DNA of 64,000 nt from Gossypium raimondii (taxonomy: Eukaryota; Streptophyta; Magnoliopsida; Malvales; Malvaceae). Where the stretch lies: the NCBI RefSeq assembly GCF_025698545.1, contig NC_068569.1, positions 29,822,001 to 29,886,000 of the forward strand. The letters run 5' to 3'. This document shows positions 24,790 through 36,093 of this stretch, piece by piece. Position 1 is the first letter of the stretch, and each line of letters begins with the position of its first letter. A program made the position numbers and the translations under genes. The notes beneath the pieces were generated by a model. That model searched no databases, was not told where the DNA came from, and saw only the letters and a list, made by a program, of their open reading frames with translations.

Positions 24790-26200
24790 AGGTTCATAAC
24801 ATTGATCTTTCGAAGCCAATTTTTCCAATTGAATGGCATGTTTGACCGTCTGTAATCTAGCTTTCTTCTTTTGAGCTTTAAACCTATCCACTTTCCTTAA
24901 CTTGAGAAGGCTAGTCTTATCTCGGTTCTTGTTAATCGTCCTTTCTTCCCAAAGAGTGAAGAGAGATTGATCTGAGCATGGCTTAGTGACAACATCATAA
25001 TGGTCTCTTCCGTGTAGTTGCCAGGGAAGGCTTCCAACACTTTAATCTTGTCTTAGGCTAGAATAGTGATTTTGGGCTTTTTAATGGCTACCAAAAGTGT
25101 TGGATATAAACTCCTTTAGACCGAATCACAAGCCATAGAAAATTATGGTCTCACTTCCATCTTTCCTTGGGCTTTGGAAGAGAACTTCTTGTTAAAAGGT
25201 TTAACATACCCTTTGTTTGCTCAAACTTAGCTCAAAGCCATGGCCCGTTTAGGCTTTCAATCTCTCGAAAGAGATTCTTTGCTTCCATGGCTTAGCCTAC
25301 CACGCTGGTAAGAAAAGTAGGACATATGTTCATAGGGAAATTTGGCATCAATGAAATCCTTATCATTTCTCTTAAACTTAAACTCCTCTAGTAGAGATTT
25401 ATCTATTAGCATGAGTAACGGTTTACAATATACAGCATTAAAAATAATCGAACATAAATATCTTTAGTTATTGTTTGAACTAAATGTTAAAATTCAAATT
25501 ATTGTAACATAATTGTCGAATACATCAAATCACAGACGAGCATATTGAATTTAGCTGTACGAAAAACTAAAAACCACTAAACTTTTCTAAGTACTTAAAA
25601 ACCTCACCAGATGATATTTTTTCTGCTTTTAATTTTGACCTTATGCTAGTTGGTATTTATAGTGGTAGTTCCTCAAAAAAAACCACCAATTACACATTCT
25701 ACTATCACACATACAAAAATGTGAAAACGATAGGTAACAAAATGAGAACTCATGAAATGTGGGAACGTGGGAGGCCTTCCCACCAACCACTTCCAACATT
25801 ATCATCATAAAACACAACTTTTGGACGAAGTACCTCATTCCATTTGACATTAGTTTCAACCAATTTGGGACACAAATTTCCTATTCTAATACCCTTCTCC
25901 CTAGACAAAAAGTGTAACGGTAGGTTGGAAACTTCGATCCAGAATTCTAATTTTTCGAAGTTGAGTTCCTCCATAACCGCTCTCTCTGTGGCCATTCCTT
26001 GAGGCACAAATGCTTATCCATAATGAACCAGGGGCATTGGATTTCCTCTCTTTTTTGTCATCTTCTTCACTAAACATAAAGAGAAAAATATATCTCTCCA
26101 GTTTGAAAATGTCCGCCAAGTATTTTGAAGGCCAAGCTTTAAGGAGAATAGCTTTAATGGAACCAAGTCTCAAACATTTTCAAAGATTACCTTTCTAATG
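24790..26200 (-). pseudogene. LINE ORF1-like (DUF4283-type) remnant
   Basis: On the minus strand from about 26180 downward the sequence has the wording of a plant LINE ORF1: a segment with KYLADIFKLERYIFLFMF, then LEFWIEVSNLPLHFLSREKG and IRIGNLCPKLVETNVKWNEV. These correspond to the DUF4283 region, in which a short conserved W-x-V-x-NLP motif precedes the zinc knuckle. Frameshifts separate the pieces, and further Lys/Arg-rich fragments reach to about 24790. No zinc knuckle could be found. The assignment rests on the NLP motif and context and is moderate. Confidence 0.5.
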
Positions 26201-26268
26201 AGAGAATGTTTTTTTTTATATGGAAAGGAGGCTAACACCTTAGCCTAATGACAAAGCTGCTTAACAAA

Positions 26269-26626
26269 CTACTCATTAGCTACTATAACGCTTTCATACG
26301 CTCTAATTGTAACAGGAGCTTCACGAAGGAAACAAAGGGCATTAGAGCTTTCAGTCCCCATATGTTCCAGTGAATCTGCCACTACACTTCCTTCTCTAAT
26401 AAATACATGGCTGATGCAACAACTCCACTGACGATCCAACAACCCCCAAATGCTGCAAACAACATTTCCTTTTTCTACTTGCATCTTCAACTTTGCCAAG
26501 TTGTTCGGTAGATCGGTCCGACTCCGAGTTATAGTTCTCCATAATAAAGGCTTGACCAATCTTCATTAAACTCTCGCCTAGAGTCTCTAAAGAATAGAAA
26601 AAAACAACACTTAACATCAAAACCAC
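26269..26626 (-). pseudogene. RNase H C-terminal fragment of a LINE
   Basis: The minus-strand frame has SHVFIREGSVVADSLEHMG, the usual end of an RVT_3 RNase H with the last catalytic Asp in VADSL. The N-terminal half of the domain lies in a second frame from about 26626 and is damaged. It lies immediately upstream, in the minus direction, of the ORF1-like remnant. That is the order expected if one LINE's 3' end is followed by another LINE's 5' end. Confidence 0.6.
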
Positions 26627-26794
26627 TTATGTTTTAGGTAAACTTACAATAATATGAGTAACATGACAAAGTTGCTCCCAATTTTCAATGACATTGCATC
26701 TTTAATCTAGTTTCCTTAAACCATAACTAAAATATAATAACTATAAGTCAAACTCCCTAGTTCGTAGATATTCTAAGTAGGTTTACATGCCAAT

Positions 26795-26925
26795 CAAGTT
26801 TTAGTCCGGTTGACATCGTTATTATTGTCAGTGTAGGAAGACATGAGTTCGAAGGCGCTGAATAACATTATCCTCCTATTTAAGAGTTGAAAGAGACTAT
26901 AAGTAATTATATGCATTATATAAAA
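26795..26925 (+). mobile_element. tRNA-derived SINE copy
   Basis: The head TTAGTCCGGTTGACATCG and the B-box-like ATGAGTTCGAAGGCGCTGAA, followed by ACATTATCCTCCTATTTA, parallel the minus-strand copy at 4318-4417. It ends in a short A/T-rich tail. Two copies with the same architecture support a Pol III SINE family. Confidence 0.6.
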
Positions 26926-28030
26926 AATAATAAATTAAATATTCAAAATTAAGTACTAAATTGAAATTATAAATTATGTTTGATATATTACTTAAAATTA
27001 AATATTGCATATAATTTGAATGTTTGAAAATTATAATATTTAAAAGCTTAAAAGCATAAGTTGGCCCAGAGTATATTTCTTTTCCATTTTAGTACCAAAT
27101 TTTTTTACTTAGATTGGCTCTTAAACCTACATTTTCTTAACTAGTTGAATGATTAATGGTGTTAAAAACTAGCTTACATGTGATCATCCAATTACTACGC
27201 AATATGTTGCTTCCTTGCTAATATTTAAATATAAATTCTTCAAACTTTCAAGAAAATCCAAAAAAAAACCAGATAAAAAGAAAAATGAAAGTTTTTTTTC
27301 TTTAAAAGAATGAAAGTTTTTAAAATAGAAAATTGTAAAGTATATCAATATCATTTCTAAAAATAAAAAATATATATAAAAAGAAAATTGTAGTTAAATT
27401 AAAATTTAGTTAAATGTTTAGAAAAATTCAAAATTTCAAAAATAGGAAAATATATAAAGATTTCATATATATATATATATGTCTACATATAAATTCTAGA
27501 AAATTGCAATAATTTTAAAACATTTAAAAGAAAAATATATATAAAAATTCAAAAAATATAGTTGAATTAAAAAAATAAAAGAATAAGAAAATTTTAAATA
27601 TATAATTTTAAAAAATATTTAAAAATATATGTATAATGCATGAATTTAGTTGTATATATCAATTAAAATATATTAAATTTATTTTATAATTTTTATAAAT
27701 TTATTTATAAACAACATTCTTGATTTTCTTTTAAATCTAATGTTTAGGTCCAAAAAGTTTGTGCAAAGTAATAACACTATTTGTTTTAAATAGAGTTTGT
27801 AAAAAAAAAAAGATTATTATCATCTCTTTTTGATTTATGAACTCCATCTTATTATTGCAGTCATAGTCTTATTTCTATATTCAAAATATTATTGTAAGTC
27901 TCTACTTCTACAAATGATTTTTTTATACATTTTCACTATTCATTATATAAATTTTGTTATTATAGTGTACAAAAAAAGGAAAAGGATAAAGAGAAGCAAT
28001 GAGGAGATCACAGTGGTGCAATAGAGGTCA
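26926..28030. other. AT-rich intergenic stretch
   Basis: Very A/T-rich DNA with an (AT)n run near 27466-27480 and many AAAATATATA tracts. No gene, RNA or repeat ends are recognised. Confidence 0.5.
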
Positions 28031-28109
28031 GTTCACCTAAGGAGGCCAAGAGCCGAAACAAGGAAAGCCTTCTACAAAGGTAGGGTGGGGAATATTCAAC
28101 CAAAAGCCC

Positions 28110-28351
28110 TTTTGGAGGAAAAATGTTGTTAATCTCGTTGCTTCTTTACGCAAGTGGTGTCTGTTGGCCCACAAGATTCTTTTGAAGCTCCACCAGGTAA
28201 ACAATCTTTTATTCTTATGTGAATATTTTTGAATGGTCATAAATGTAATGTTTGTGCCCAGGTTTTGAAGATCTCTTCAAAGGAATAAAGGCTACTGTTG
28301 ATATGTCTATGCGGACTATAATAGATTTGCATGGCTCATTTAGTGCAACTG
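28110..28351 (+). pseudogene. Unknown coiled-coil-type gene, left part (interrupted by copia)
   Basis: A possible exon ending in DSFEAPP at 28197 is joined across a GT..AG intron (28198-28260) to an open frame reading GFEDLFKGIKATVDMS and IIDLHGSFSAT up to the copia insertion. Past the copia element, after removing one AACTG copy, the same frame continues open from 33081. No conserved domain is recognised with confidence. Low-complexity heptad-like spacing suggests a coiled coil, and it may itself derive from a gypsy-type polyprotein. Confidence 0.4.
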
Positions 28352-28725
28352 TGTTGAGGTTATCAGCAACAAAGTTCAAAAAATGATAGTGAAAAGAAGA
28401 GAAAATAGAAGCAATAATGGAGAACAAAATGAGTTCATCATCATTTTTCATTTAGAATAAATTACTTAAATTAGAAACCAAGAATACCAAACTTGCAACA
28501 ACTCCCACTAACATTGGGAATTACATTACGTTACTTACACACCTGTATAAGCTGAGTTATTAGCTAAATCATCACCTAAACACTTGTCAGATCAACTAAG
28601 TAGCTTACTTACATCAGCAAAACAAATTACAATAAACTAGATTAGTTTTCTTGTTACAAAAGCTTCAACAATAAAGTTGTGCACCAAAAAGAACTTACTG
28701 CTGCATTGCTGGCCAACATTTAACA
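28352..28725 (-). repeat. 3' LTR of the copia element
   Basis: This aligns over its full length with 32701-33075. The terminal pair is TG...CA on the plus strand, with TAACA in place of CAACA at the inner end. Confidence 0.93.
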
Positions 28726-28740
28726 CTCTTCCTTGGCCTC
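28726..28740 (-). promoter_or_regulatory. Polypurine tract
   Basis: GAGGCCAAGGAAGAG on the minus strand directly precedes the 3' LTR, the position from which plus-strand DNA synthesis is primed. Confidence 0.7.
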
Positions 28741-29129
28741 TATACAACAAACACCAATGCTTATTCTCAAACTCTCGAACCTTGTAGCACCAAAGGGCTT
28801 AGTTAAAATGTCAGCAAACTGGACTTCTGAACTACAATGGATCAAGTTGACTTCTTTTGATTATTCAACTTCCCTTACAAAATGATGTTTGATTTTAAAG
28901 TGCTTCATTTTGCCATGAACCACAGGATTTTTTACAATGGCAACAGCTAACTGGTTATCTACCTTGATTTCATTTGCTTCCCATTAACTTGCATTCAAAT
29001 CACACAAAAGTTTTCCAAGCCAAATGGCCTGATTAACAACTGCAGCAACTGTAATGTACTCTGCTTCTATTGTTGATTGTGCTACGGTTTGTTGCTTCTT
29101 TCAACAACAAAAAACCTCCTAAGCCTAAA

Positions 29130-32100
29130 GTGAAAAAATAACCTGATGTGCTCTTCATATCATCAATAGAGCCCGCCTAGTCACTATCTGAGTATCCAAT
29201 CAGCTTGAGCTCTTTAGTTTTCACAAATTTTACCCTAAAGTTAAGAGTTTCTTTGACATATCTTAGGACCTTCTTAGCTGCCTTGAAGTGAGCAACATTA
29301 CAACAGTGTATGAACCTAAATAGAAGGCTGATTGCAAACATAATGTCAGGCATTGATGTTGTCAAATAAAGCAGACAACCTACAAGGCTTCTATACCCTT
29401 TCTCATCCACATTTTCATGGTCACCTTTGTTGGAGAGCTTTTCACCTTGTGCTGCTGGAGTGCTAGCAGATTTGCAGTTTGACATGTAGAATTTACTCAA
29501 AATCTTCAAAGAAAATGCTTGTTGACTTATAAAAATGGCAAGTTGAGTCTGGTTTATCTCTATGCCAATAAAGTAAGTTATCTCCCCTAAGTTAGTCATC
29601 TCAAACACATCTTGCATCAGCTTCTTGAACTCTTCAATCAACTCATTTCTGCTACTAGTTACTAGCAAATCATCCACATCTCATTCTCATTTTTTTGCAT
29701 AAAGAGTAGGTTCACTGGTACTTTTTTCAAACACAAGTTTTAATAGATATGCATCAATTCTGTCATACCAAGCCCATGGAGCCTGTTTTAGGCCAATTAA
29801 GGCATTCTTAAGCTTGTAAACTTTGGATTCTTCACCATTCACTTTGAACCTTTCTGGTTGTTCAATAAAAAATTCCTCATTGAGAAAACCATTGAGGAAA
29901 AAGTAGATTTTACATCCAAATGATGTATTTTCCATTGCTTTTGAGCTACTAGAGCAAATAGGAGTCTTATAGTGCCTAACTTTACAACAGGTGCAAAGGT
30001 TTCTGAAAAATCAACACCTTGTTGTTGGTTGTATCCCTTCACAACAAGTCTTTCTTTATGCTTATTCAGTGACCCATCTGTATTGTACTTGGTTCTGAAT
30101 ACCCATTTTACACCAATAACTCTTTTCTAGACTAGCCTATCAACCAATTCCTATGTGTCATTCTTGTGTATCATTTCTATTTCTGCTTGCATTGCTTCTT
30201 TCCAACAGTTTTCTTTAGTAGCTTTATCAAAGCTTAAAGGCTCCAGAATGGCCAAATCACACATTTGCTAAATGTCAGTGTTAGATCTTGTACCCCTGAT
30301 AGGCATATCATCAAACCCTTCCTCAATGTGAACTTCATCTTTAACTGGTTGTAGATCACTTTCTTGCTGGTCTTGCTCAAGTAAGCTTGTATCAATACCA
30401 TCCCATTTCTATCCACTACCTTTATTGAACTTTACATCTCTACTCACAATAAGCTTCTTAGTGAATGGATCAAAAACCCTATGCCCTTTCTTTGTGTTGT
30501 TATAGCCAACAAAAATTCCAGGCATTAACTTTCTCTCAAACTTGCTTCTCTTATTAGTTGGGACAAGTGCATAGTAAATGTAGTCAAACACTCTCAGATG
30601 TGAAATAGATGGCTTGTGTCCAAATCAGGCCTCAAAAAATGTTTTTCCTTTTACTGCATATGTTGGCAGTTTATTGAGTAGATACACTGAGGTATTCACT
30701 TCCTCAGCCCAATAGTTGTTTGGTAATTTACTCTCAAACAATAGATATCTAGCTATATCAAGCACTGTTTGATTCTTTCTTTCACAAACACCATTCTGCT
30801 GAGGTGTATAAATTATGGTTAGTTGATGCTGAATTCCAACTTCTTAACAAAGCTTCTAAAACTTTTCTGACAAGTATTCAGTGCCATTGTCTGATCTCAA
30901 GGCCTTAAGCTTGCAGTTTGCTTGATTTTCAACTAAGGCTTTAAACTTGTAAAAGAAATCAGCTACCTCTGATTTTTGCTTCAAGAAATTCACCTAACAA
31001 AATCTTGTGCAGTCATCTATAAATAGTATAAAGTACTTGCTGTCACTTAGAGAAAAGGTCTTCATAGGTCTACAAATATCAGTATAGACCAATTAAAGCT
31101 TGTCATGAGCTCTCAATGTTTTTTTGACTGGAAATGGCAATCTGACCTGCTTTCTAAGCTGACAGACTTCACAAACTTTATCATTGACATCAACCTTAGA
31201 CATGCCTTTAACCAGATCCAACTTGTGCAGCAAACTAAGTGATATGTAATTAATATTCCCTAATTTTTGTGCCATAAGCATGATTCATCAGCTAGACTAG
31301 CATAAGCCTTCACATCTAACTGGGTTATATCCAAAATAAAACATCTATCAGTCATAACTATTGTCACTAACTCTTGACCAAATAAGTCTTCAATAACACA
31401 TGACTTGTTCTTAAAAATAAGAGAATAACCTTTCTCTATCAGTTGGCCAATATTAAGCAAATTTTGGTCAATTTCAGGTACAAAAAGAACATATGAAATT
31501 GTCTTGTTACTTAAGTGAGTATTGATCACAATATTTCTTTTGCCTTTGTCTTTAATAAAGTTTCTATTCCCAATTTTAACTTTTGAAACAAAACTAGTGT
31601 CCAATTCCCTAAACATTCTCTCATTTGATGCCATATGATGTGTGCAACCACTATCAATTAGCCAATCTTTTTTTACCTACTAGAGGTTGCAAAACAAGAT
31701 GTATCGAAAACATGCTTCTAAGGAGCTTGATTATCATCAACAGCTTGAGCTTGAATTTGATTATGTTGTTGTTGTTGTGGCTTTGCCTTGTTCTTACAAA
31801 CTTTCTTCATATAGTCTAGTTATTTGTAACTTCTGCACTGGATGTCAAGTCTATACCTGCAATACTTTTCCAAGTGTGTGGACTTTTTACAGTGAGTGCA
31901 TGGTGGGAACTTCTTCTTTCCAACATTCTTATTTGGTTTATCCCTTTTAGCTGACCAAGGTTTCTTTTCTTCGTAACTTGAGCTTGAGCCTTCCTTGCTT
32001 TTAGCTTGAAAAGCTTATTCAAGATACTCCTCCAATCTGTTAGCCCTTCTCTGCTTTTGTGCATAAAAGAGCATTTATCAACTCTGACAATAAGATAATT

Positions 32101-32590
32101 GATAAATCTCTCGAGTCTTCCAATAAGGAGATCTTTAATTCATATTATTCTTGAAGAGTTGTAATGGCTTTCTAAAAAATTCTTCTATCATTGAAGTCAT
32201 CTTCCAATAGTCTAATGTTGTTGACTGTGGCCATTATCCTATTAGAGTACTGCTTGATAGATTTAGACTATTTCATCTTTAAATTTTTAAAGCCTCTCTT
32301 CAAGTTAATCAACTATTGCTGTATTATTTTATCAGACCCCTAAAACTCTTCCTTTAGTTTCTCCCAAGCTTACTTTGAAATTTCATATGTCACCATTTTA
32401 GTGAAGATCACATCCGAGACTCTATTTTGTAGGCAAGAAATTACCTTGTATTTCTTAGCATAGTCCATTGTCTTGTCTGAGTTAAGCTATGGTGGGATTA
32501 GATCTAAATAGAGGTGGTAGTTTTCATTTTCACTACCCATATGTGATAGTTTTCACTAACAAAAACAGGTGGTGGTGGTGAAAAACTCAT
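29130..32590 (-). pseudogene. Copia gag-pol polyprotein, degenerate
   Basis: The gene starts at the ATG at 32590 with MSFSPPPP and the copia gag phrase ENYHIWVVKM. A zinc knuckle CTHCKKSTHLEKYC (31900-31859) ends gag. The protease motif DSG lies at 31655-31647. The integrase follows, with its HHCC region near 31270-31130, SDNGTEY near 30890 and QQNGVCERK near 30790. The reverse transcriptase contains HHLDVKSTF near 29920, and its catalytic box reads DVDDLLV at 29680-29660 where YVDDLLV is usual. An RNase H-like end reaches about 29130. Numerous stops and frameshifts occur throughout, including two TGA codons just before the catalytic box. It cannot encode active proteins. Confidence 0.9.
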
Positions 32591-32684
32591 GTTTTTACAA
32601 CAACAAAAACATCTTCTATTTCTTTCTTTTCAAATGAACAACAATGAACAAAACAACAAAGAACAAAGGCCCTCAAAAATGACA

Positions 32685-32698
32685 GGCTCTCGATACCA
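32685..32698 (-). promoter_or_regulatory. Primer-binding site (initiator Met-tRNA type)
   Basis: On the minus strand TGGTATCGAGAGCC lies two bases inside the 5' LTR. It matches the copia primer site TGGTATCAGAGC except for one inserted G. Confidence 0.85.
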
Positions 32699-32700
32699 TT

Positions 32701-33075
32701 TGTTGAGGTTATTAGCAACAAAATTCAAAAAAATGATAGTGAAAAAAAAAGAAAACAGAAGCAATAATGGAGAACAAAATGAATTCATCATCATTTTTCA
32801 TTTAGAACAAATTACTTAAATTACAAACCAAGAATACTTGCAACAACTCCCACTAACATTGGGAAATTACATTACATTACTTGTGCAGTTGTATAAGTTG
32901 AGTTATCAGCTAAATCATCACCAAAACACTTTCCAGATCAACTAACTAACTTACTTACATCAATAAAACACATTACAATGAAACTAGATTAGTTTTCTTG
33001 TTACAAAAGCTTTAACAATAAAGTTATGCACCAAAAAGAACTTATTGTTACTACATTGATGGCCAACATTCAACA
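32701..33075 (-). repeat. 5' LTR of the copia element
   Basis: This is the homologue of 28352-28725. On the minus strand it starts TGTTGAATGTTGGCC and ends CTCAACA. Confidence 0.93.
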
Positions 33076-33080
33076 AACTG

Positions 33081-33510
33081 ATACAAGGATTAAGGCTGTT
33101 GAGAAAAAGGCCAAAACCACGGTAGAGCAACAAGCTCATATCCTTACCAAGTCCCAACTTGAGGAAAAGGTGGCCAATGCTTTCCACTTAGGCTAGAGGA
33201 AGGCTATCTTGGGGATGTAACTACACTATGACCCTTTTTACATTTACAACTTGGATTTCAATCTCTCGATGATATCATGAGTTATGAGGAAAAAAACCTA
33301 GGGTTCAATGTCTTTGACCCTAATGGTCCTAAATTAAAAGAGTATGCCAGGAGGATTAGACATCTATGTGTAAGTGTTATTCTTGAGGGAGAGAGCTCAA
33401 AGGTCCTAGATGGTGTAGCGAAAGGGGAGACCAATACTTCTAGTGATGTTGGAGATCCTTCTGTTAAAGAGTTTATTGAGGATCTTGGGGGTATTAACAT
33501 TGTAAATTAG
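33081..33510 (+). pseudogene. Unknown coiled-coil-type gene, right part
   Basis: The frame continues from the left part with charged heptad-like sequence (IKAVEKKAKTTVEQQAH, LTKSQLEEKVAN) to a TAG at 33194-33196. A second open stretch, with VFDPNGPKLKEYARR and GDPSVKEFIEDLGG, runs to a TAA at 33508-33510 after a non-aligned gap. The piece is interrupted by the copia element at 28352-33075. No family is assigned. Confidence 0.4.
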
Positions 33511-33739
33511 TTTATATTTGTAATTTGTTCTGGCATTAATAAAAAATTCTATTTATTTCTCAATGTCTTGGTTTTTATTGCTTTTGTTGTTTGTTGCTCT
33601 TAACATGTATTATGGGTGGTATTCAACATAACTTTGCATATCCCATGTCTCGATTTTTTTTTAAATACAATTGACCATTCGTTGAGGTTGTTTTCTCTAA
33701 ATGTTTATTGCCAATTGTACTAAGTATGGGGATATTATC

Positions 33740-33990
33740 TTTCGTGGAAATAAGAACCTTGCTCTCAGATGCATGGGAAGGCTTACGGAAGGTAAAATAA
33801 TGACCTTGTTCCCAAACGTATGGGAGGAGGCTTACGAAAGGTAGTAACTAATAACCCTGCTCTTAGACGTATTGAGGCAGCTTATGGAAGGCAGAGTAAT
33901 AATAACCTTGCTTCCATATGCATGAGGGGAGGCTTACGGAAGGTAGAATAACAACCCTACTCCCAAACGCATGGGGAGGCTTACGGAAGG
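33740..33990 (+). repeat. Tandem repeat, about 50-60-bp unit, five copies
   Basis: A unit resembling AACCTTGCTCCCAAACGCAT followed by GGGAGGCTTACGGAAGGTAG recurs five times with base changes and small length differences, the copies starting near 33749, 33802, 33856, 33913 and 33953. No reading frame is conserved. Confidence 0.8.
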
Positions 33991-33994
33991 CTCA

Positions 33995-34102
33995 ATGTCT
34001 CAAGACATGAACCTCAATGTCTCAAGACATCAAGCCTCAAAGCTAAGGATCTGAAATGAGGGAATCATGTCTCGAGACATGGCTCTCAATGTCTTGAGAC
34101 AC
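33995..34102. repeat. Cluster of four 14-bp palindromes
   Basis: ATGTCTCAAGACAT at 33995-34008 and 34017-34030, the perfect palindrome ATGTCTCGAGACAT at 34067-34080, and ATGTCTTGAGACAC at 34089-34102. They lie right after the tandem array. Their role is unknown. Confidence 0.85.
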
Positions 34103-34411
34103 TCGGTTGAATTTTGATAATTGAGTTTGGCATTGAGTCTTGACTCCATATTTGACCCCGAGTAACCCCAAGATGTGTTAAATAAGATTGTTAAATATCT
34201 ATAATGCATGATTATATTCATAAATGGAAATGTTTTGAATTATACCATGACTATATGCTTAAATTATTTTGCAACTGATTTGAGATAGTTTGTGTTGCTT
34301 CAGTAATGTAATGTGACGTCATGCATGACCGGGTTAAGTGTGGGGTGTCATAGTGCTAATTATTTGATCTAACTAAAGACACAACTCTTGTTTCTCTCTG
34401 ATAATGATAAT

Positions 34412-34622
34412 TGCAATTCTGATCCCTCTATTACGCTCGCATTTGGGATTTAGTTTTTATATTTTAATTTGACATAAATTGGTCCTTTTCTTTTACAATG
34501 GCATTAGTTAGTACAATTTTGATCCCTCTACTATGCTCTTAGTTGGAGTTTAGTGTTTATATTTCAATTTGAATAATTTGATTATTTACTTTTATAATAA
34601 CATTAGTTAGTCCAAATTATTA
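34412..34622 (+). repeat. Two-copy tandem repeat, about 100 bp
   Basis: The segment from CAATTCTGATCCCTCTATTA and the segment from CAATTTTGATCCCTCTACTA (starting about 99 bp later) are diverged copies, each ending in ATTAGTTAGT. Confidence 0.6.
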
Positions 34623-34686
34623 ACATATTTAATTATTCCAATTAAAATGTTGATGTTTTCCTACTTCAAATTTTGGGTGGTGCTGA

Positions 34687-36088
34687 ACCCAAGTATTTAG
34701 ATATTACGAGAAATAAATTTGTTGTAATTAATTGTGACCGATAGTATCGGGGAGGACTTTGTTGAACCCGTTTCGTATGCGAGAAGTTGGGACGGTTTTA
34801 ATTTCGAATTAACTCTATAGCCAATTCCGCATATTATAAATCCTGACCCTAAATCAATAGCATGGTGGCTTGCCAACTAGTTGTAGTAAAATGACTTAGT
34901 TAAAGTAATTCTTTTTAGAACTTAACTAGATAGTTAGATGGGGATAGAATCATGATGTTTGTGTGTAATGAAATAAAATAATATATATTATATAGTAATA
35001 GATAGTGGAAGTGTGTGTGCATGTCTCACGGTTGGTGGCCGGCTAAGATTTGTTGATTGGCTAAATTTCATTTTATGATGGGTAAAGGGTGGAGAAATGG
35101 ACGGTAAGTTAGAAAGAAAGACTTCGACTTTTATTTTCTATCTTGCTTCCTTGTTTCTTTCAAATGAAGCTAGAGAGGAGAGGCCGGCTGCATGTAGTGG
35201 AAAACCATGAAATTTGCTTGCTTAGAAGTTAAAATTTTCAAGTAGAACGGTAACTCTTCTAAGCTCTCCCTTGCCCACAGCTTTTCGTTGACAAACTCTG
35301 GTTGCATTGTTGAATTGAGCTTGACCGAATGTGTGGGAGAAGAGAAGAGTTTCTTTTCTAGTTGTAAACGTTGCATGTCTAGTAGATGAAGAGTTTCTCA
35401 CTTGTGTTAAAAGAATTTAGTGAATGCTTGAGTTGTTATACACCATTTTTGTAACTTTGGGGTTCATTGTATTTAGCTAACAAGGTGGGAGAAGGCTGTA
35501 GCGGAGAAGGGAAGGAGCAAATTTAATAGGTAGAATCGGTGTTGTGAACCTTGGTGAGTTTTCCTTGAACTTTTATTTTCTTGTGTTTGATAATTGTTGG
35601 AACTGTTAAATTGCTGCCCGAAATTTACCTTGTTGGTATTGTTAATTGCTGCCCTGTTTATGCTGTCCGCTTGTGGCATTGATGCTGTTCGAATATTGCG
35701 TTGTTAATGATGTCTAAATATTGTATTATTGATGCTGTCCGAATCAGCCTCCGAATGTGATATGTTAGAGCAATTAAGCCAAGTGTTGCGAGTCCTCTTA
35801 GGCTGCCCACAACGCAACCTTTCAATTCTAATGTTACCATGAATTAACCTTCAATTGATGGTGTGGTGTATGATTTATGTTAGGCCAGCCCTTTTTGGTT
35901 GCATTTTGAGTAATTACATAATAGTTGGTGAGTGTGATCATTGAATGAAGGATGTATCTTCTTGTGATGGGAAACCCTGAGATTCTAAAATTCGAAAGGG
36001 AATGTAGAACCACATTAAAGAGGATAAATGGAGGGATGTATTTTAAAGTAAAATGGCTTTGCGGAGGGATGTAATTGGGAGTGTTACA
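34687..36088 (+). mobile_element. Possible damaged solo LTR
   Basis: The right end GGGAGTGTTACA resembles that of the solo LTR at 20519-23247. The 5-mer GCTGA occurs both after it (36089-36093) and before position 34687. The left end starts ACCC rather than TGTAACACCC, so the terminal bases would have been lost. Inside is a pathway-free, non-coding stretch with repeated GATGCTGTCCGAAT-like words near 35680-35750. The call is tentative. Confidence 0.35.
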
Positions 36089-36093
36089 GCTGA

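Larger units (their letters stand above)
28352..33075 (-). mobile_element. Ty1/copia LTR retrotransposon with target duplication
   Basis: Two LTRs of about 375 bp (TGTTGAGG...TAACA and TGTTGAGG...CAACA) bound a 4724-bp element. The 5-mer AACTG is repeated exactly at 28347-28351 and 33076-33080. The primer-binding site lies next to the right LTR and the polypurine tract next to the left one, so the element is transcribed on the minus strand. Counting by eye, the LTRs differ at about 30 positions plus several indels, so the insertion is not recent. All coding parts are degenerate. Confidence 0.95.

Noticed and set aside
34330-34353. GTGTGGGGTGTCA as the end of another LTR
   Set aside because: No matching TGACACC start with the same flanking 5-mer was found upstream.
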